From Rubrivivax sp. (GTDB lineage: Bacteria > Pseudomonadota > Gammaproteobacteria > Burkholderiales > Burkholderiaceae_C), in assembly GCA_030653505.1 (NCBI GenBank), contig JAURZK010000128.1, forward strand, positions 1 through 46,570: a stretch of DNA of 46,570 nucleotides, given 5' to 3'. The position numbers and the translations under genes were made by a program. Position 1 is the stretch's first letter; each line of letters begins with the position of its first letter. Below are positions 1 to 7,500 of this stretch, piece after piece. The notes under the pieces were generated by a model. It was not told the DNA's origin, made no database searches, and worked only from the letters and a program-made list of their open reading frames with translations.

Positions 1-531
1 CTGCGCCTGCTGGAAGGGGCTCATGCGGCCGCGCGGGCTGAGCATGAAGACACGCACGCCCTGCTTGCCGCGCATCGCGTACTCGGCCGCGCTGCCGGTG
101 TCGCCGCTGGTCGCGCCCAGGATGTTGAGCGCTTCGCCGCGGCGGGCCAGTTCGTACTCGAAGAGGTTGCCCAGCAGCTGCATCGCCATGTCCTTGAAGG
201 CCAGCGTGGGGCCGTTGGACAGGGCTTGGAGGAGAAGGCCCTCCTCGAGCTTCTTCAGCGGCGTGATTTGGGGCGTGCCGAACACCAGCGCGGTGTAGGT
301 GGCCGCACACAGGCGTTTCAGCTCGGCCGGCGGGATGTCGTCGATGTAGAGCGACAGGATCTCGAAGGCGAGTTCCGCGTAGGGCAGCCCACGCCAGCGC
401 GCCAGCGTCGCGGCGTCGACCTTCGGGTAGTGCGTCGGCAGGTACAGGCCGCCGTCGGGCGCCAGGCCTTCGAGCAGGATGTCGGAGAAGCCGCGGGGCG
501 TGCTGTCGCCGCGGGTGCTGATGTACTTCAT
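1..531 (-). CDS. thrC: Threonine synthase, N-terminal part (runs off window)
   Basis: Threonine synthase converts O-phospho-L-homoserine to threonine with PLP, the last step of threonine synthesis in the cytoplasm. The first 177 codons are present and the reading frame is open to the window edge, so the C-terminal part is missing. The start MKYISTRG...GFSDILLEGLAPDGGLY is typical of the long proteobacterial threonine synthases. The PLP-lysine motif GPTLAFKDMAMQ and the phosphate-binding stretch GATSGDTGSAAEYAM are both visible. The ATG at 531 lies 7 bases after the hom stop, so it is the third gene of an alaA-hom-thrC operon. The putative Shine-Dalgarno sequence is weak, which suggests translational coupling to hom. 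Confidence 0.96.
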   Translation of the reverse strand, partial: MKYISTRGDSTPRGFSDILLEGLAPDGGLYLPTHYPKVDAATLARWRGLPYAELAFEILSLYIDDIPPAELKRLCAATYTALVFGTPQITPLKKLEEGLLLQALSNGPTLAFKDMAMQLLGNLFEYELARRGEALNILGATSGDTGSAAEYAMRGKQGVRVFMLSPRGRMSPFQQAQ

Positions 532-538
532 CGCGGGT

Positions 539-1906
539 TCAGTTCAGCTCTTCCTTGCGGATCTTCACGATGGGCGCCAGCACCGTGGTCAAGGCCTGCA
601 TCTGCACCAGCGCGGCGGTCATGCGGCCTTCGACGGTGTCGTGCGTCAGGATGATGAGGTCGGTCTGGTTCTCGCCTTCGGCGCTTTCACGCTGCAGCAC
701 GGCGTCGATGCTGATGTCGTTGTCGGCGAGTATCCCGGTGATGCGTGCCAGCACACCCGCCTTGTCGGCGACCACCAGGCGCAGGTAGAAGGCCGTCACC
801 ACCTCGGCGATGGGCAGGATGGGCGTGTCGTGCAGTTCACCCGGCTGGAAGGCCAGGTGCGGCACGCGGTGGTCGGGGTCGGCGGTGTGCAGCCGCGTGA
901 TGTCGACGAGGTCGGCGATCACGGCGCTGGCGGTGGGTTCGCTGCCCGCGCCCTTGCCGTAGTAGAGCGTGGGGCCGACGGCGTCGCCCTGCACCACCAC
1001 GGCGTTCATCGCGCCTTCGACGTTGGCGATCAGGCGCGTCGACGGAATCAGCGTCGGATGCACACGCAGCTCGATGCCATGCTGGCGCCGCCGCGTGATG
1101 CCCAGCAGCTTGATGCGGTAGCCCAGCTGTTCGGCGTAGCGGATGTCGGCCGCCTGCAGCCCCGTGATGCCTTCCACGTAGGCTTTGTCGAACTGCACCG
1201 GCACACCGAAGGCGATGGCGCTCATGATCGTCGCCTTGTGTGCGGCGTCGATGCCTTCGATGTCGAAGGTCGGGTCGGCCTCGGCGTAGCCCAGCGCTTG
1301 AGCTTCCTTCAGCACGACGCCGAAGTCCAGCCCCTTGCTGCGCATCTCGCTCAGGATGAAGTTGGTGGTGCCGTTGATGATGCCGGCCACCCATTCGATG
1401 CGGTTGGCCGTCAGGCCCTCGCGCAGCGCCTTGATGATGGGGATGCCGCCGGCCACCGCAGCCTCGAAGGCGACGATGACACCCTTGGCGCGGGCGGCAG
1501 CGAAGATCTCGCTGCCGTGCACGGCCAGCAGCGCCTTGTTGGCGGTGACGACATGCTTGCCGGCGGCTATCGCCTCCAGCACCAGGGCCTTGGCGATGCC
1601 GTAGCCGCCGATGAGTTCGACGACGATGTCGATCTGCGGGTTGGCGATGACGGTGCGTGCATCCGCCACCACCCGTACCCCATCGCCGACGATGGCGCGC
1701 GCGCGCTCGGTGTCGAGGTCGGCCACCATCGTGATCTCGATGCCGCGGCCGGCGCGGCGGCGGATCTCTTCCTGGTTGCGGCGCAGCACCTTGAAGGTGC
1801 CGCTGCCGACGGTGCCTATGCCCAGCAGGCCGACTTGGATGGGGTTGGTTTCGACATCACGTCGCTTCGCGACATGAGTCTCCACCGCAACACTGCGTGT
1901 TGTCAT
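539..1906 (-). CDS. hom: Homoserine dehydrogenase
   Basis: A 455-residue monofunctional homoserine dehydrogenase that reduces aspartate semialdehyde to homoserine with NAD(P)H, at the branch to threonine and methionine. The nucleotide-binding motif LLGIGTVGSGT lies near residue 25. The catalytic core has KHVVTANKALLA and GIINGTTNFILSEM. A C-terminal ACT domain (about residues 370-450, VVADKAGVLARITGILADND) should give feedback control by threonine, as in the family. The open frame extends well upstream into alaA, but the ATG at 1906 is chosen because it overlaps the alaA stop as ATGA and has AAGAGA seven bases before it. The first 20 or so residues are a non-conserved leader, so a slightly later start is possible. 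Confidence 0.96.
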   Translation of the reverse strand: MTTRSVAVETHVAKRRDVETNPIQVGLLGIGTVGSGTFKVLRRNQEEIRRRAGRGIEITMVADLDTERARAIVGDGVRVVADARTVIANPQIDIVVELIGGYGIAKALVLEAIAAGKHVVTANKALLAVHGSEIFAAARAKGVIVAFEAAVAGGIPIIKALREGLTANRIEWVAGIINGTTNFILSEMRSKGLDFGVVLKEAQALGYAEADPTFDIEGIDAAHKATIMSAIAFGVPVQFDKAYVEGITGLQAADIRYAEQLGYRIKLLGITRRRQHGIELRVHPTLIPSTRLIANVEGAMNAVVVQGDAVGPTLYYGKGAGSEPTASAVIADLVDITRLHTADPDHRVPHLAFQPGELHDTPILPIAEVVTAFYLRLVVADKAGVLARITGILADNDISIDAVLQRESAEGENQTDLIILTHDTVEGRMTAALVQMQALTTVLAPIVKIRKEELN

Positions 1907-3129
1907 TGGTTGTGTCTCTTGCGGTAGTGCGCCAGGAAACGCTCGATGCGGCCGATGGCCTCGGTCAGGTCGTCCGAGTTGGGCAGGAAGACGATGCGGA
2001 AGTGGTCGTGCTCTGGCCAGTTGAAGCCGGTGCCCTGCACGATCAGCACCTTCTCCTCGGCCAGCAGTTCGTAGGCGAACTGCTGGTCGTCGCTGATCGG
2101 GTACATCTTCGGATCCAGGCGCGGGAACATGTACAGCGCAGCCTGCGGCTTGACGACGCTGACACCCGGGATCCGGCTCAGCAGCTCGTAGGCCAGGTCG
2201 CGCTGGCGGCACAGGCGACCGGCGGGTGCCACCAGATCCTTGATGCTCTGGTAGCCACCCAGGGCCGTCTGGATGGCCAGTTGCCCGGGCGTGTTCGCGC
2301 ACAGCCGCATGCTGGCCAGCATGTTCAGGCCCTCGATGTAGTCCTGCGCGCGCTTCTTGCCGCCCGACACCACCATCCAGCCCGCGCGGTAGCCGCAGCT
2401 GCGGTAGTTCTTGGACAGGCCGTTGTAGGTGACGAAGAGCACGTCGTCTGCGAGGCTCGCGATGCTGGTGTGGCTGGCGCCGTCGTAGAGCGTCTTGTCG
2501 TAGATCTCGTCGGCGAAGACGATGAGGTCGTTGGTGCGCGCGAGCTCGACGATGTCCTTGAGCAGGTCCACCGGGTACAGCGCGCCCGTGGGGTTGTTCG
2601 GGTTGATGACGACGATGGCCTTCGTGCGCGGCGTCACCTTGGCGCGCATGTCGGCCAGGTCGGGCAGCCAGCCCGAGCCTTCGTCGCAGCGGTAGTGCAC
2701 CGGCGTGCCCCCCGAAAGCGAGACCACCGCAGTGTGCAGCGGGTAGTCTGGCGAAGGAATCAGCACCTCGTCGCCGGCGTCGAGCAGCGCGTTCATGCTC
2801 ATCGCGATGAGCTCGGAAGCACCGTTGCCCAGGTAGACATCGTCGACGCTCACGCCGCCGACGCCCTTTTCCTGCGTGTAGTGCACCACCGCCTTGCGCG
2901 GCGCGAACAGGCCCTTGCTGTCGGTATAGCCGGCGGCATGCGGCAGGTTGCGGATCATGTCCTGCACGATCTCGTCGGGCGGCATGAGCCCGAACGCCGC
3001 CACGTTGCCGATGTTCAGCTTGATGATCTTGTGACCGTCGTCCTCCATCTGCCGCGCCTTGTCGAGCACGGGGCCGCGGATGTCGTAGCCGACGTTGGCG
3101 AGCTTGGCGGACTTGGCGATCGGTTTCAA
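1903..3129 (-). CDS. alaA: Alanine/pyruvate-type PLP aminotransferase (AlaA family)
   Basis: A fold-type I aminotransferase very close to E. coli AlaA, making alanine from pyruvate and glutamate. Visible motifs: NVGYDIRGPVL at the N-terminus, NPNNPTGALYP, FADEIYDKTLYD, the PLP lysine in TYNGLSKNYRSCGYRAGW, and the terminal FNWPEHDHFRIVFLP. The frame is open to a GTG at 3180, but I prefer the TTG at 3129. It gives 408 residues beginning KPIAKSAKL, aligning with the E. coli start. It is preceded by AAAGG eight bases upstream, and it leaves room for a -10-like GATAAT on the minus strand (3172-3177) that the GTG start would overlap. It is the first gene of alaA-hom-thrC, coupled to hom by an ATGA overlap. 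Confidence 0.93.
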   Translation of the reverse strand: MKPIAKSAKLANVGYDIRGPVLDKARQMEDDGHKIIKLNIGNVAAFGLMPPDEIVQDMIRNLPHAAGYTDSKGLFAPRKAVVHYTQEKGVGGVSVDDVYLGNGASELIAMSMNALLDAGDEVLIPSPDYPLHTAVVSLSGGTPVHYRCDEGSGWLPDLADMRAKVTPRTKAIVVINPNNPTGALYPVDLLKDIVELARTNDLIVFADEIYDKTLYDGASHTSIASLADDVLFVTYNGLSKNYRSCGYRAGWMVVSGGKKRAQDYIEGLNMLASMRLCANTPGQLAIQTALGGYQSIKDLVAPAGRLCRQRDLAYELLSRIPGVSVVKPQAALYMFPRLDPKMYPISDDQQFAYELLAEEKVLIVQGTGFNWPEHDHFRIVFLPNSDDLTEAIGRIERFLAHYRKRHNQ

Positions 3130-3182
3130 GGCACGGGCCTTTGCAAGAGCGGTGGGTGAGAGCAACCTAGAATTATCCACGC

Positions 3183-3563
3183 ATGAAGTTCCAGCCCGAC
3201 ACGACCGCAGGCGTCAACCTCATCACGCGCCAGGAACCCGGCCGCGTCTGGGTGGGTGCCGTGCCCTACGGTCACAGCGTGCTGGTGCCCTGGCAGGGCG
3301 AGGTGCTGCCCTGGGACGCCGCCGCGCCCGAGGAACTCACCGCCGCGCACTTCGAGCGCCTGGCCGCTATGCAGCCCGAGCTGGTGATCTTCGGCAGCGG
3401 CGCGCGGCTGCGCTTCGTCGCGCCGGCGCTGCTGCAGGCGCTGATGGCGCTGCGCATCGGCGTCGAAACCATGGACACGCCGGCGGCCTGCCGCACCTAC
3501 AACGTGCTCGCCAGCGAACACCGCCGCGTGCTCGCCGCACTGCTGCTGGCACCGACCCCCTGA
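3183..3563 (+). CDS. Mth938-like domain protein (DUF498 family)
   Basis: A 126-residue cytoplasmic protein of the Mth938/NDUFAF3-like fold (COG3737). The family is small, globular and widespread in proteobacteria. Its mitochondrial relative assists complex I assembly, but the bacterial function is not established. Family features visible: YGHSVLVPW, LVIFGSGARLRFVAP, VETMDTPAACRTYNVLASE and the terminal RRVLAALLLAP. It is divergent from alaA with a short gap. A TAGAAT box at 3168-3173 would place transcription almost at the ATG, so a leaderless or near-leaderless message is possible, but no good -35 was seen. The stop codon lies in the loop of a hairpin (3553-3574). Confidence 0.88.
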   Translation: MKFQPDTTAGVNLITRQEPGRVWVGAVPYGHSVLVPWQGEVLPWDAAAPEELTAAHFERLAAMQPELVIFGSGARLRFVAPALLQALMALRIGVETMDTPAACRTYNVLASEHRRVLAALLLAPTP

Positions 3564-3574
3564 GGTCGGGGTCG
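3553..3574. other. Hairpin across the stop of the Mth938-domain gene
   Basis: A perfect 7-bp inverted repeat, CGACCCC (3553-3559) with GGGGTCG (3568-3574), whose 8-base loop contains the stop codon. There is no T-tract, so it is at best a weak terminator separating this gene from the peroxiredoxin promoter. Confidence 0.5.
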
Positions 3575-3584
3575 CCGGAGACTT

Positions 3585-3590
3585 TATACT
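3585..3590 (+). promoter_or_regulatory. Candidate -10 box for the peroxiredoxin gene
   Basis: TATACT, five of six matches to the sigma-70 -10 consensus, within a locally AT-rich patch about 60 bases before the peroxiredoxin ATG. No convincing -35 hexamer lies 16-18 bases upstream. Confidence 0.4.
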
Positions 3591-3651
3591 TCTCGATTGA
3601 GCCGGCTGGGTTGGAGGGTCGGCAACCTTGTGCAGTGCGAGAACATCATCC

Positions 3652-4128
3652 ATGACGCCTGTCGTAAACAAATCCCTACCGGAATTCGAAGCCCTGGCCA
3701 CGGGTGGCGTGAAGTTCACGCCCCAGTCGCACCTGGGCAAGGCCGTGGTGCTGTACTTCTACCCGAAGGACAACACCCCCGGCTGCACCACCGAGGCGAT
3801 GCAGTTCCGCGACCAGCACGCCGACTTCATCAAGGCCGGTGCCGTGGTCTTCGGCGTGTCGCGCGACAACATGGTGAGCCACGAGAAGTTCAAGACGGCC
3901 CTCGAGTTGCCCTTCGAACTCATCGCCGACACCGAAGAGAAGCTCTGCCACATGTTTGGCGTGGTCAAGAACAAGATCATGTACGGCAAGAAGGTCAAGG
4001 GCATCGAACGCAGCACCTTCCTGATCGACGCCGAAGGCGTGATGCGTGCCGAGTGGCGCGGCATCAAGGTCGCCGGGCACGTGGATGACGTGCTCAAGGC
4101 AGTGAAGGCGCTGAAGAAGGCCGCTTGA
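3652..4128 (+). CDS. bcp: Thiol peroxidase, BCP/PrxQ-type peroxiredoxin
   Basis: A 158-residue cytoplasmic peroxiredoxin reducing H2O2 and organic peroxides. The peroxidatic cysteine is Cys45 in YFYPKDNTPGCTTEA, with Thr42/Pro43 of the active site. The usual resolving cysteine five residues on is Met50 here, so it is not the Cys45/Cys50 disulfide type. Cys99 (EEKLCHMFGV), also present in E. coli BCP, is kept and is the only other cysteine seen. The ATG at 3652 gives the family length; the frame is open a few codons upstream to a GTG at 3628. A strong terminator follows, and the PhoH gene lies 120 bases downstream on the same strand. Confidence 0.95.
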   Translation: MTPVVNKSLPEFEALATGGVKFTPQSHLGKAVVLYFYPKDNTPGCTTEAMQFRDQHADFIKAGAVVFGVSRDNMVSHEKFKTALELPFELIADTEEKLCHMFGVVKNKIMYGKKVKGIERSTFLIDAEGVMRAEWRGIKVAGHVDDVLKAVKALKKAA

Positions 4129-4150
4129 TCCCGCGAACGCCCCCCTCCGA

Positions 4151-4172
4151 CTGCGGGGCCCGCGCCCCGCAG
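4151..4172. other. GC-rich hairpin after the peroxiredoxin gene
   Basis: A perfect 9-bp stem CTGCGGGGC/GCCCCGCAG with loop CCGC, 22 bases after the peroxiredoxin stop and directly before the T-tailed terminator. It lacks a T-run of its own; the pair may act as a double terminator or protect the 3' end. Confidence 0.5.
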
Positions 4173-4190
4173 CGCCGGTTCCCGAATGCC

Positions 4191-4225
4191 AAGCCGCACA
4201 GCAGCCTGTGCGGCTTTTTGCTTTT
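4191..4225 (+). terminator. Intrinsic terminator of the peroxiredoxin gene
   Basis: A perfect 10-bp stem AAGCCGCACA (4191-4200) / TGTGCGGCTT (4207-4216) with loop GCAGCC, followed by TTT, G, C and TTTT. It is the cleanest intrinsic terminator in the window. It lies just upstream of the chosen phoH ATG (4249), which argues against the longer phoH frame that reads through it. Confidence 0.88.
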
Positions 4226-4248
4226 CTCCTCACCCCGGTCCCAAGCCC

Positions 4249-5925
4249 ATGCCCCTGCCCAAGCCACCCGCGAAAAAAGGTGACCTGCTGCGTAGCGCCG
4301 ACTACGAGGCGCAGGCCGCGCCCCGCGTCGAGAAGCGCTCGCTGAAGACACGCGCCGCCGAGGCGCCGGCCCAGGCCGCGCTCGAACTGCACGATGGCGG
4401 CGCCGCGCTCGCCGCACGGCCTGCCGCGAAACCCGCCGCGCCCGCCCCGGCGGCCTTCGCACCGCTGGGCCGCGCTGGCCAGGCGCCTGCACCCGCGCCG
4501 CGCCAGCGCAAGCCGCGCAGCACCGGCCCGGCCAAGCTCTTCGTGCTCGACACCAACGTGCTGATGCACGACCCGATGTCGCTCTTCCGCTTCGAGGAGC
4601 ACGACGTCTTCCTGCCCATGATCACGCTGGAGGAACTCGACGGCCACAAGAAGGGCATGAGCGAAGTGGCACGCAGCGTGCGCCAGGTCAGCCGCGAGCT
4701 CGACGCGCTGGCCAGCCTGGCGGCCAAGGACAGCAAGCTCGACGCCCATGCCGGCATCGATCTGGCCGGCACCGGCCACCGCGAGGCCGGCGGCAAGCTC
4801 TACTTCCAGACCACCTTCCTCGACTTCAAGCTGCCCCCCGGCCTGCCGCAGGGCAAGGCCGACAACCAGATCCTGGGCGTGGTGCAGAGCCTGCGTGAGC
4901 AGCAGCCCCAGCGCGACATCGTGCTGGTGTCCAAGGACATCAACATGCGCGTCAAGGCGCGCGCCCTGGGCCTGCCTGCCGAGGACTACTACAACGACAA
5001 GACGCTGGAAGACGGCGACCTGCTCTACACCGGCGTGCTGCCGCTGCCGGCCGACTTCTGGGACCGCCACGGCAAGACCATGGAGAGCTGGCAGCAGGGA
5101 GGCAACACCTTCTACCGCATCAGCGGGCCGCTGGTGCCGGCGCTGATGATCAACCAGTTCGTCTACCTGGAAGTGCCCGGCGCCGCGGCGCTCTACGCGC
5201 GTGTCACCGAGATCACCGGCAAGACCGCTGTACTGAAGACATTGCGCGACTACACCCACGGCAAGAACGCGGTGTGGGGCGTGACGGCACGCAACCGCGA
5301 ACAGAACTTCGCGCTCAACCTGCTGATGGACCCCGACTGCGACTTCATCACCCTCACCGGCACCGCGGGCACCGGCAAGACGCTGATGACGCTGGCCGCG
5401 GGCCTGTCGCAGGTGCTGGACGACCGCCGCTACAGCGAGATCATCGTCACCCGCGTCACGGTGCCGGTGGGTGACGACATCGGCTTCCTGCCCGGCAACG
5501 AGGAAGAGAAGATGGGCCCGTGGATGGGCGCGCTCGACGACAACCTGGAAGTGCTGGCGCGCACCGATGCCAGCGCCGGCGAATGGGGCCGCGCGGCCAC
5601 CAACGACCTGGTGCGCAGCAAGATCAAGATCAAGAGCCTGAACTTCATGCGCGGGCGCACCTTCCTGAACAAGTTCGTGCTCATCGACGAGGCGCAGAAC
5701 CTGACGCCCAAGCAGATGAAGACGCTGATCACGCGCGCCGGGCCGGGCACCAAGATCGTCTGCCTGGGCAACCTGGCGCAGATCGACACGCCCTATCTCA
5801 CCGAAGGCAGCAGCGGCCTGACCTACGCCGTCGACCGCTTCAAGGGCTGGCCGCACGGCGGCCACGTGACGCTGGCGCGCGGGGAACGGTCGCGGCTGGC
5901 GGACTTCGCATCCGAGGTTCTGTGA
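4249..5925 (+). CDS. phoH: PIN-PhoH fusion ATPase (PhoH2/YlaK type)
   Basis: A 558-residue protein with three parts. Residues 1-95 are a low-complexity Ala/Pro/basic extension. A PIN nuclease-like domain follows (KLFVLDTNVLMHDP from about 96, EELDGHKKGMSE, SKDINMRVKARALG). The C-terminal PhoH ATPase has Walker A GTAGTGKT at about 371-378, Walker B FVLIDEAQNL, then TRAGPGTKIVCLGN and the ARGERS end. Family members of this architecture are RNA helicase/RNase-like proteins; the role here is inferred only. The start is the ATG at 4249, after the upstream terminator; the open frame to 4186 would include that terminator. The product order peroxiredoxin-PhoH is common in betaproteobacteria. Confidence 0.93.
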   Translation: MPLPKPPAKKGDLLRSADYEAQAAPRVEKRSLKTRAAEAPAQAALELHDGGAALAARPAAKPAAPAPAAFAPLGRAGQAPAPAPRQRKPRSTGPAKLFVLDTNVLMHDPMSLFRFEEHDVFLPMITLEELDGHKKGMSEVARSVRQVSRELDALASLAAKDSKLDAHAGIDLAGTGHREAGGKLYFQTTFLDFKLPPGLPQGKADNQILGVVQSLREQQPQRDIVLVSKDINMRVKARALGLPAEDYYNDKTLEDGDLLYTGVLPLPADFWDRHGKTMESWQQGGNTFYRISGPLVPALMINQFVYLEVPGAAALYARVTEITGKTAVLKTLRDYTHGKNAVWGVTARNREQNFALNLLMDPDCDFITLTGTAGTGKTLMTLAAGLSQVLDDRRYSEIIVTRVTVPVGDDIGFLPGNEEEKMGPWMGALDDNLEVLARTDASAGEWGRAATNDLVRSKIKIKSLNFMRGRTFLNKFVLIDEAQNLTPKQMKTLITRAGPGTKIVCLGNLAQIDTPYLTEGSSGLTYAVDRFKGWPHGGHVTLARGERSRLADFASEVL

Positions 5926-5971
5926 CCCTGCGCAAGGCGCGGGCAGCGCCGTCTGGCGCAAACTGCTGCGC

Positions 5972-6469
5972 ATGACACTTCGCCGATCTCTGCCCCCCGC
6001 GCTGCTCATGGCGCTGGCGCTGACGGGCTGCGCGTTGGTGCCGCAGCCGCCGCAACCAGGCGCCCCCCGTGCCGAGGTGCTGGGCACCTGGGGCGCGCCC
6101 ACCGCCTACCATGCGATGCCCGATGGCAGCGAGCGGCTCGAGTACGCCAGCGGTCCCTACGGCCGCACGACCTGGATGGTGGACCTGGACGCCAGCGGCC
6201 GCGTCAGGCAGGCGCGCCAGGTGTTGAACGAGGCCGAGTTCGAGGCCGTGATGTCCATACGCGGCCTGCGCCGCGCCGGCGTGCTGCGTCACCTGGGCGC
6301 CCCCGGCGAACGCCGGCCCATGGGTTGGCTGGGCGGCGAGATCTGGTCGTGGCGCTACCCTACCAACGACTGCCTGTGGTTCGAGGTCTCGCTGTCCACC
6401 GACGGCCGCGTCACCGGCGCCGGTTACGCCGTCGACCCCACCTGCGACGCCCCGCCCGACCGCGAGTGA
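5972..6469 (+). CDS. Putative outer-membrane lipoprotein, BamE/OmlA-like repeats
   Basis: A 165-residue lipoprotein precursor. The N-terminal MTLRRSLPPALLMALALTGC has a clear lipobox with Cys20 and no Asp at +2, predicting the outer membrane. The mature part shows two similar segments: LGTWGAPTAYHAMPDGSERL with WMVDLDASGRV, then LRHLGAPGERR...IWSWRY with VSLSTDGRV. These resemble the small BamE/SmpA-type beta-alpha folds that start with a 'G-x-P' turn. That assignment is by pattern only and the exact function is unknown. It starts 46 bases after phoH and converges on the DNA ligase gene (28-base gap). Confidence 0.8.
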   Translation: MTLRRSLPPALLMALALTGCALVPQPPQPGAPRAEVLGTWGAPTAYHAMPDGSERLEYASGPYGRTTWMVDLDASGRVRQARQVLNEAEFEAVMSIRGLRRAGVLRHLGAPGERRPMGWLGGEIWSWRYPTNDCLWFEVSLSTDGRVTGAGYAVDPTCDAPPDRE

Positions 6470-6497
6470 CGCCCCTGGCCCGCGCGGCCGCGGCTGT

Positions 6498-7358
6498 TCA
6501 CGGCCCGCGAACGCGCAGGAAGCTCGCGAAGCGCGGCAGCCCGCTTTCCGTCGTGCCGCTGTAGCTGTAGCTCAGTACCGTGCCCGGCGCAGGTGGTGTT
6601 TCGCGCTCGGCGTCGCTGAACCCGGTGCCCAGCACGAACTGGCGGCCCTCGGGCGTCTGCACCCGCAGCGCGCCCATGCGCCCCGCGTGTCGGCCGCGTC
6701 CGGGCACGGCGGACAGCACCACCGCCTCGGCGTCGTGCAGCGGCTTCAGCTTCTGCAGCACGGCGCTGCGCCCGGTGACGTAGGCCGCGTCGGCCCGGTG
6801 CAGCATCAGCCCCTCGCCGCCCTGCCGCGTCACCTCGTGCAGTCGGTGCTGCAGCGTGGCGTGGTCGGGCAGCACGGTCTGGTCCACCGCATGCAGGCCC
6901 GAGAAGTCCGCATCACGCGCCAGGCGCGCCAGGGCAGCCGCCCGTTCGCTGAAGGGCCCAGGGGCGCCGGGTAGCTCGAAGACCAGGTAGCGTATCTGCC
7001 GCCACTCGGCGTCGTCGGGGCGTTGGCGGCGCACCGCGCCCGAGAGCGCGTCGAAGCGCGCGCGACCCAGCCACAGCTCGCCATCCAGCGCCACGGGCGG
7101 CAGACGCCGCAGGAACCAGGGTGGCGCCGCCACGGCGCCACCGCCGCGTGTGCGCAGCCGGTGGCCGTCCCAGAGCGCTCGCACACCGTCGAACTTCTCG
7201 CTGACGAGGTAGCCGGCGGGGTGGATGTCCGGCGCCGCGTCCATGGCCAGCAGCAGCGGCAGGGCATCACGCGACGGGCGCGCCGCGGCGCACGGCAACA
7301 GGGGCGATAGCGCCAGCGTCGCAAGCAGGTGGCGGCGCAAGGATGAGATCGGCGGCAT
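6498..7358 (-). CDS. Secreted ATP-dependent DNA ligase (LigE-type)
   Basis: A 286-residue minimal ATP-dependent DNA ligase with an N-terminal signal peptide (RRHLLATLALSPLLPCAAA). Nucleotidyltransferase motif I is SEKFDGVRALWDG, with its Lys as the AMP acceptor. Further motifs are LDGELWLGRARFD, FELPG, GEGLMLHRADAAY and the motif V-like LQKLKP. An OB domain follows (MGALRVQTPEGRQFVLGTGFSD). Small Lig E enzymes of this kind are predicted periplasmic and occur in many Gram-negatives, possibly linked to extracellular or incoming DNA. The ATG at 7358 is chosen for its GAGGA eight bases upstream and for starting the signal peptide; the frame is open further. Confidence 0.92.
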   Translation of the reverse strand: MPPISSLRRHLLATLALSPLLPCAAARPSRDALPLLLAMDAAPDIHPAGYLVSEKFDGVRALWDGHRLRTRGGGAVAAPPWFLRRLPPVALDGELWLGRARFDALSGAVRRQRPDDAEWRQIRYLVFELPGAPGPFSERAAALARLARDADFSGLHAVDQTVLPDHATLQHRLHEVTRQGGEGLMLHRADAAYVTGRSAVLQKLKPLHDAEAVVLSAVPGRGRHAGRMGALRVQTPEGRQFVLGTGFSDAERETPPAPGTVLSYSYSGTTESGLPRFASFLRVRGP

Positions 7359-7461
7359 GGCAGGCGTCCTCAAAACGGTGAGGCCTGCAGTCTTCATCGC
7401 CGCCCTGCCGGCGGCCATCGCCCTCGGGCGGGAAACGAAGGCACGCGCGCGGCCCCCGGGC

Positions 7462-7485
7462 CGGGGCACCCGAAACGGTGCCCCG
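7462..7485. other. Hairpin after prpE
   Basis: A 9-bp perfect stem CGGGGCACC (7462-7470) / GGTGCCCCG (7477-7485), loop CGAAAC, 15 bases beyond the prpE stop. It has no T-run on either side, so it is either a weak terminator or a 3'-end stabiliser. Confidence 0.55.
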
Positions 7486-7500
7486 TCTTCGAGCACTGGC

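Noticed and set aside
1907..2302. Upstream extension of the hom frame
   Set aside because: It overlaps alaA in another frame; the ATGA overlap and conserved N-terminus place the start at 1906.
4186..4248. N-terminal extension of the PhoH frame
   Set aside because: It would run through a strong intrinsic terminator and adds no conserved sequence; the ATG at 4249 is preferred.
3676..6102. 808-codon open frame on the minus strand
   Set aside because: Antisense to the peroxiredoxin and PhoH genes; no domain recognised and composition typical of a shadow frame.
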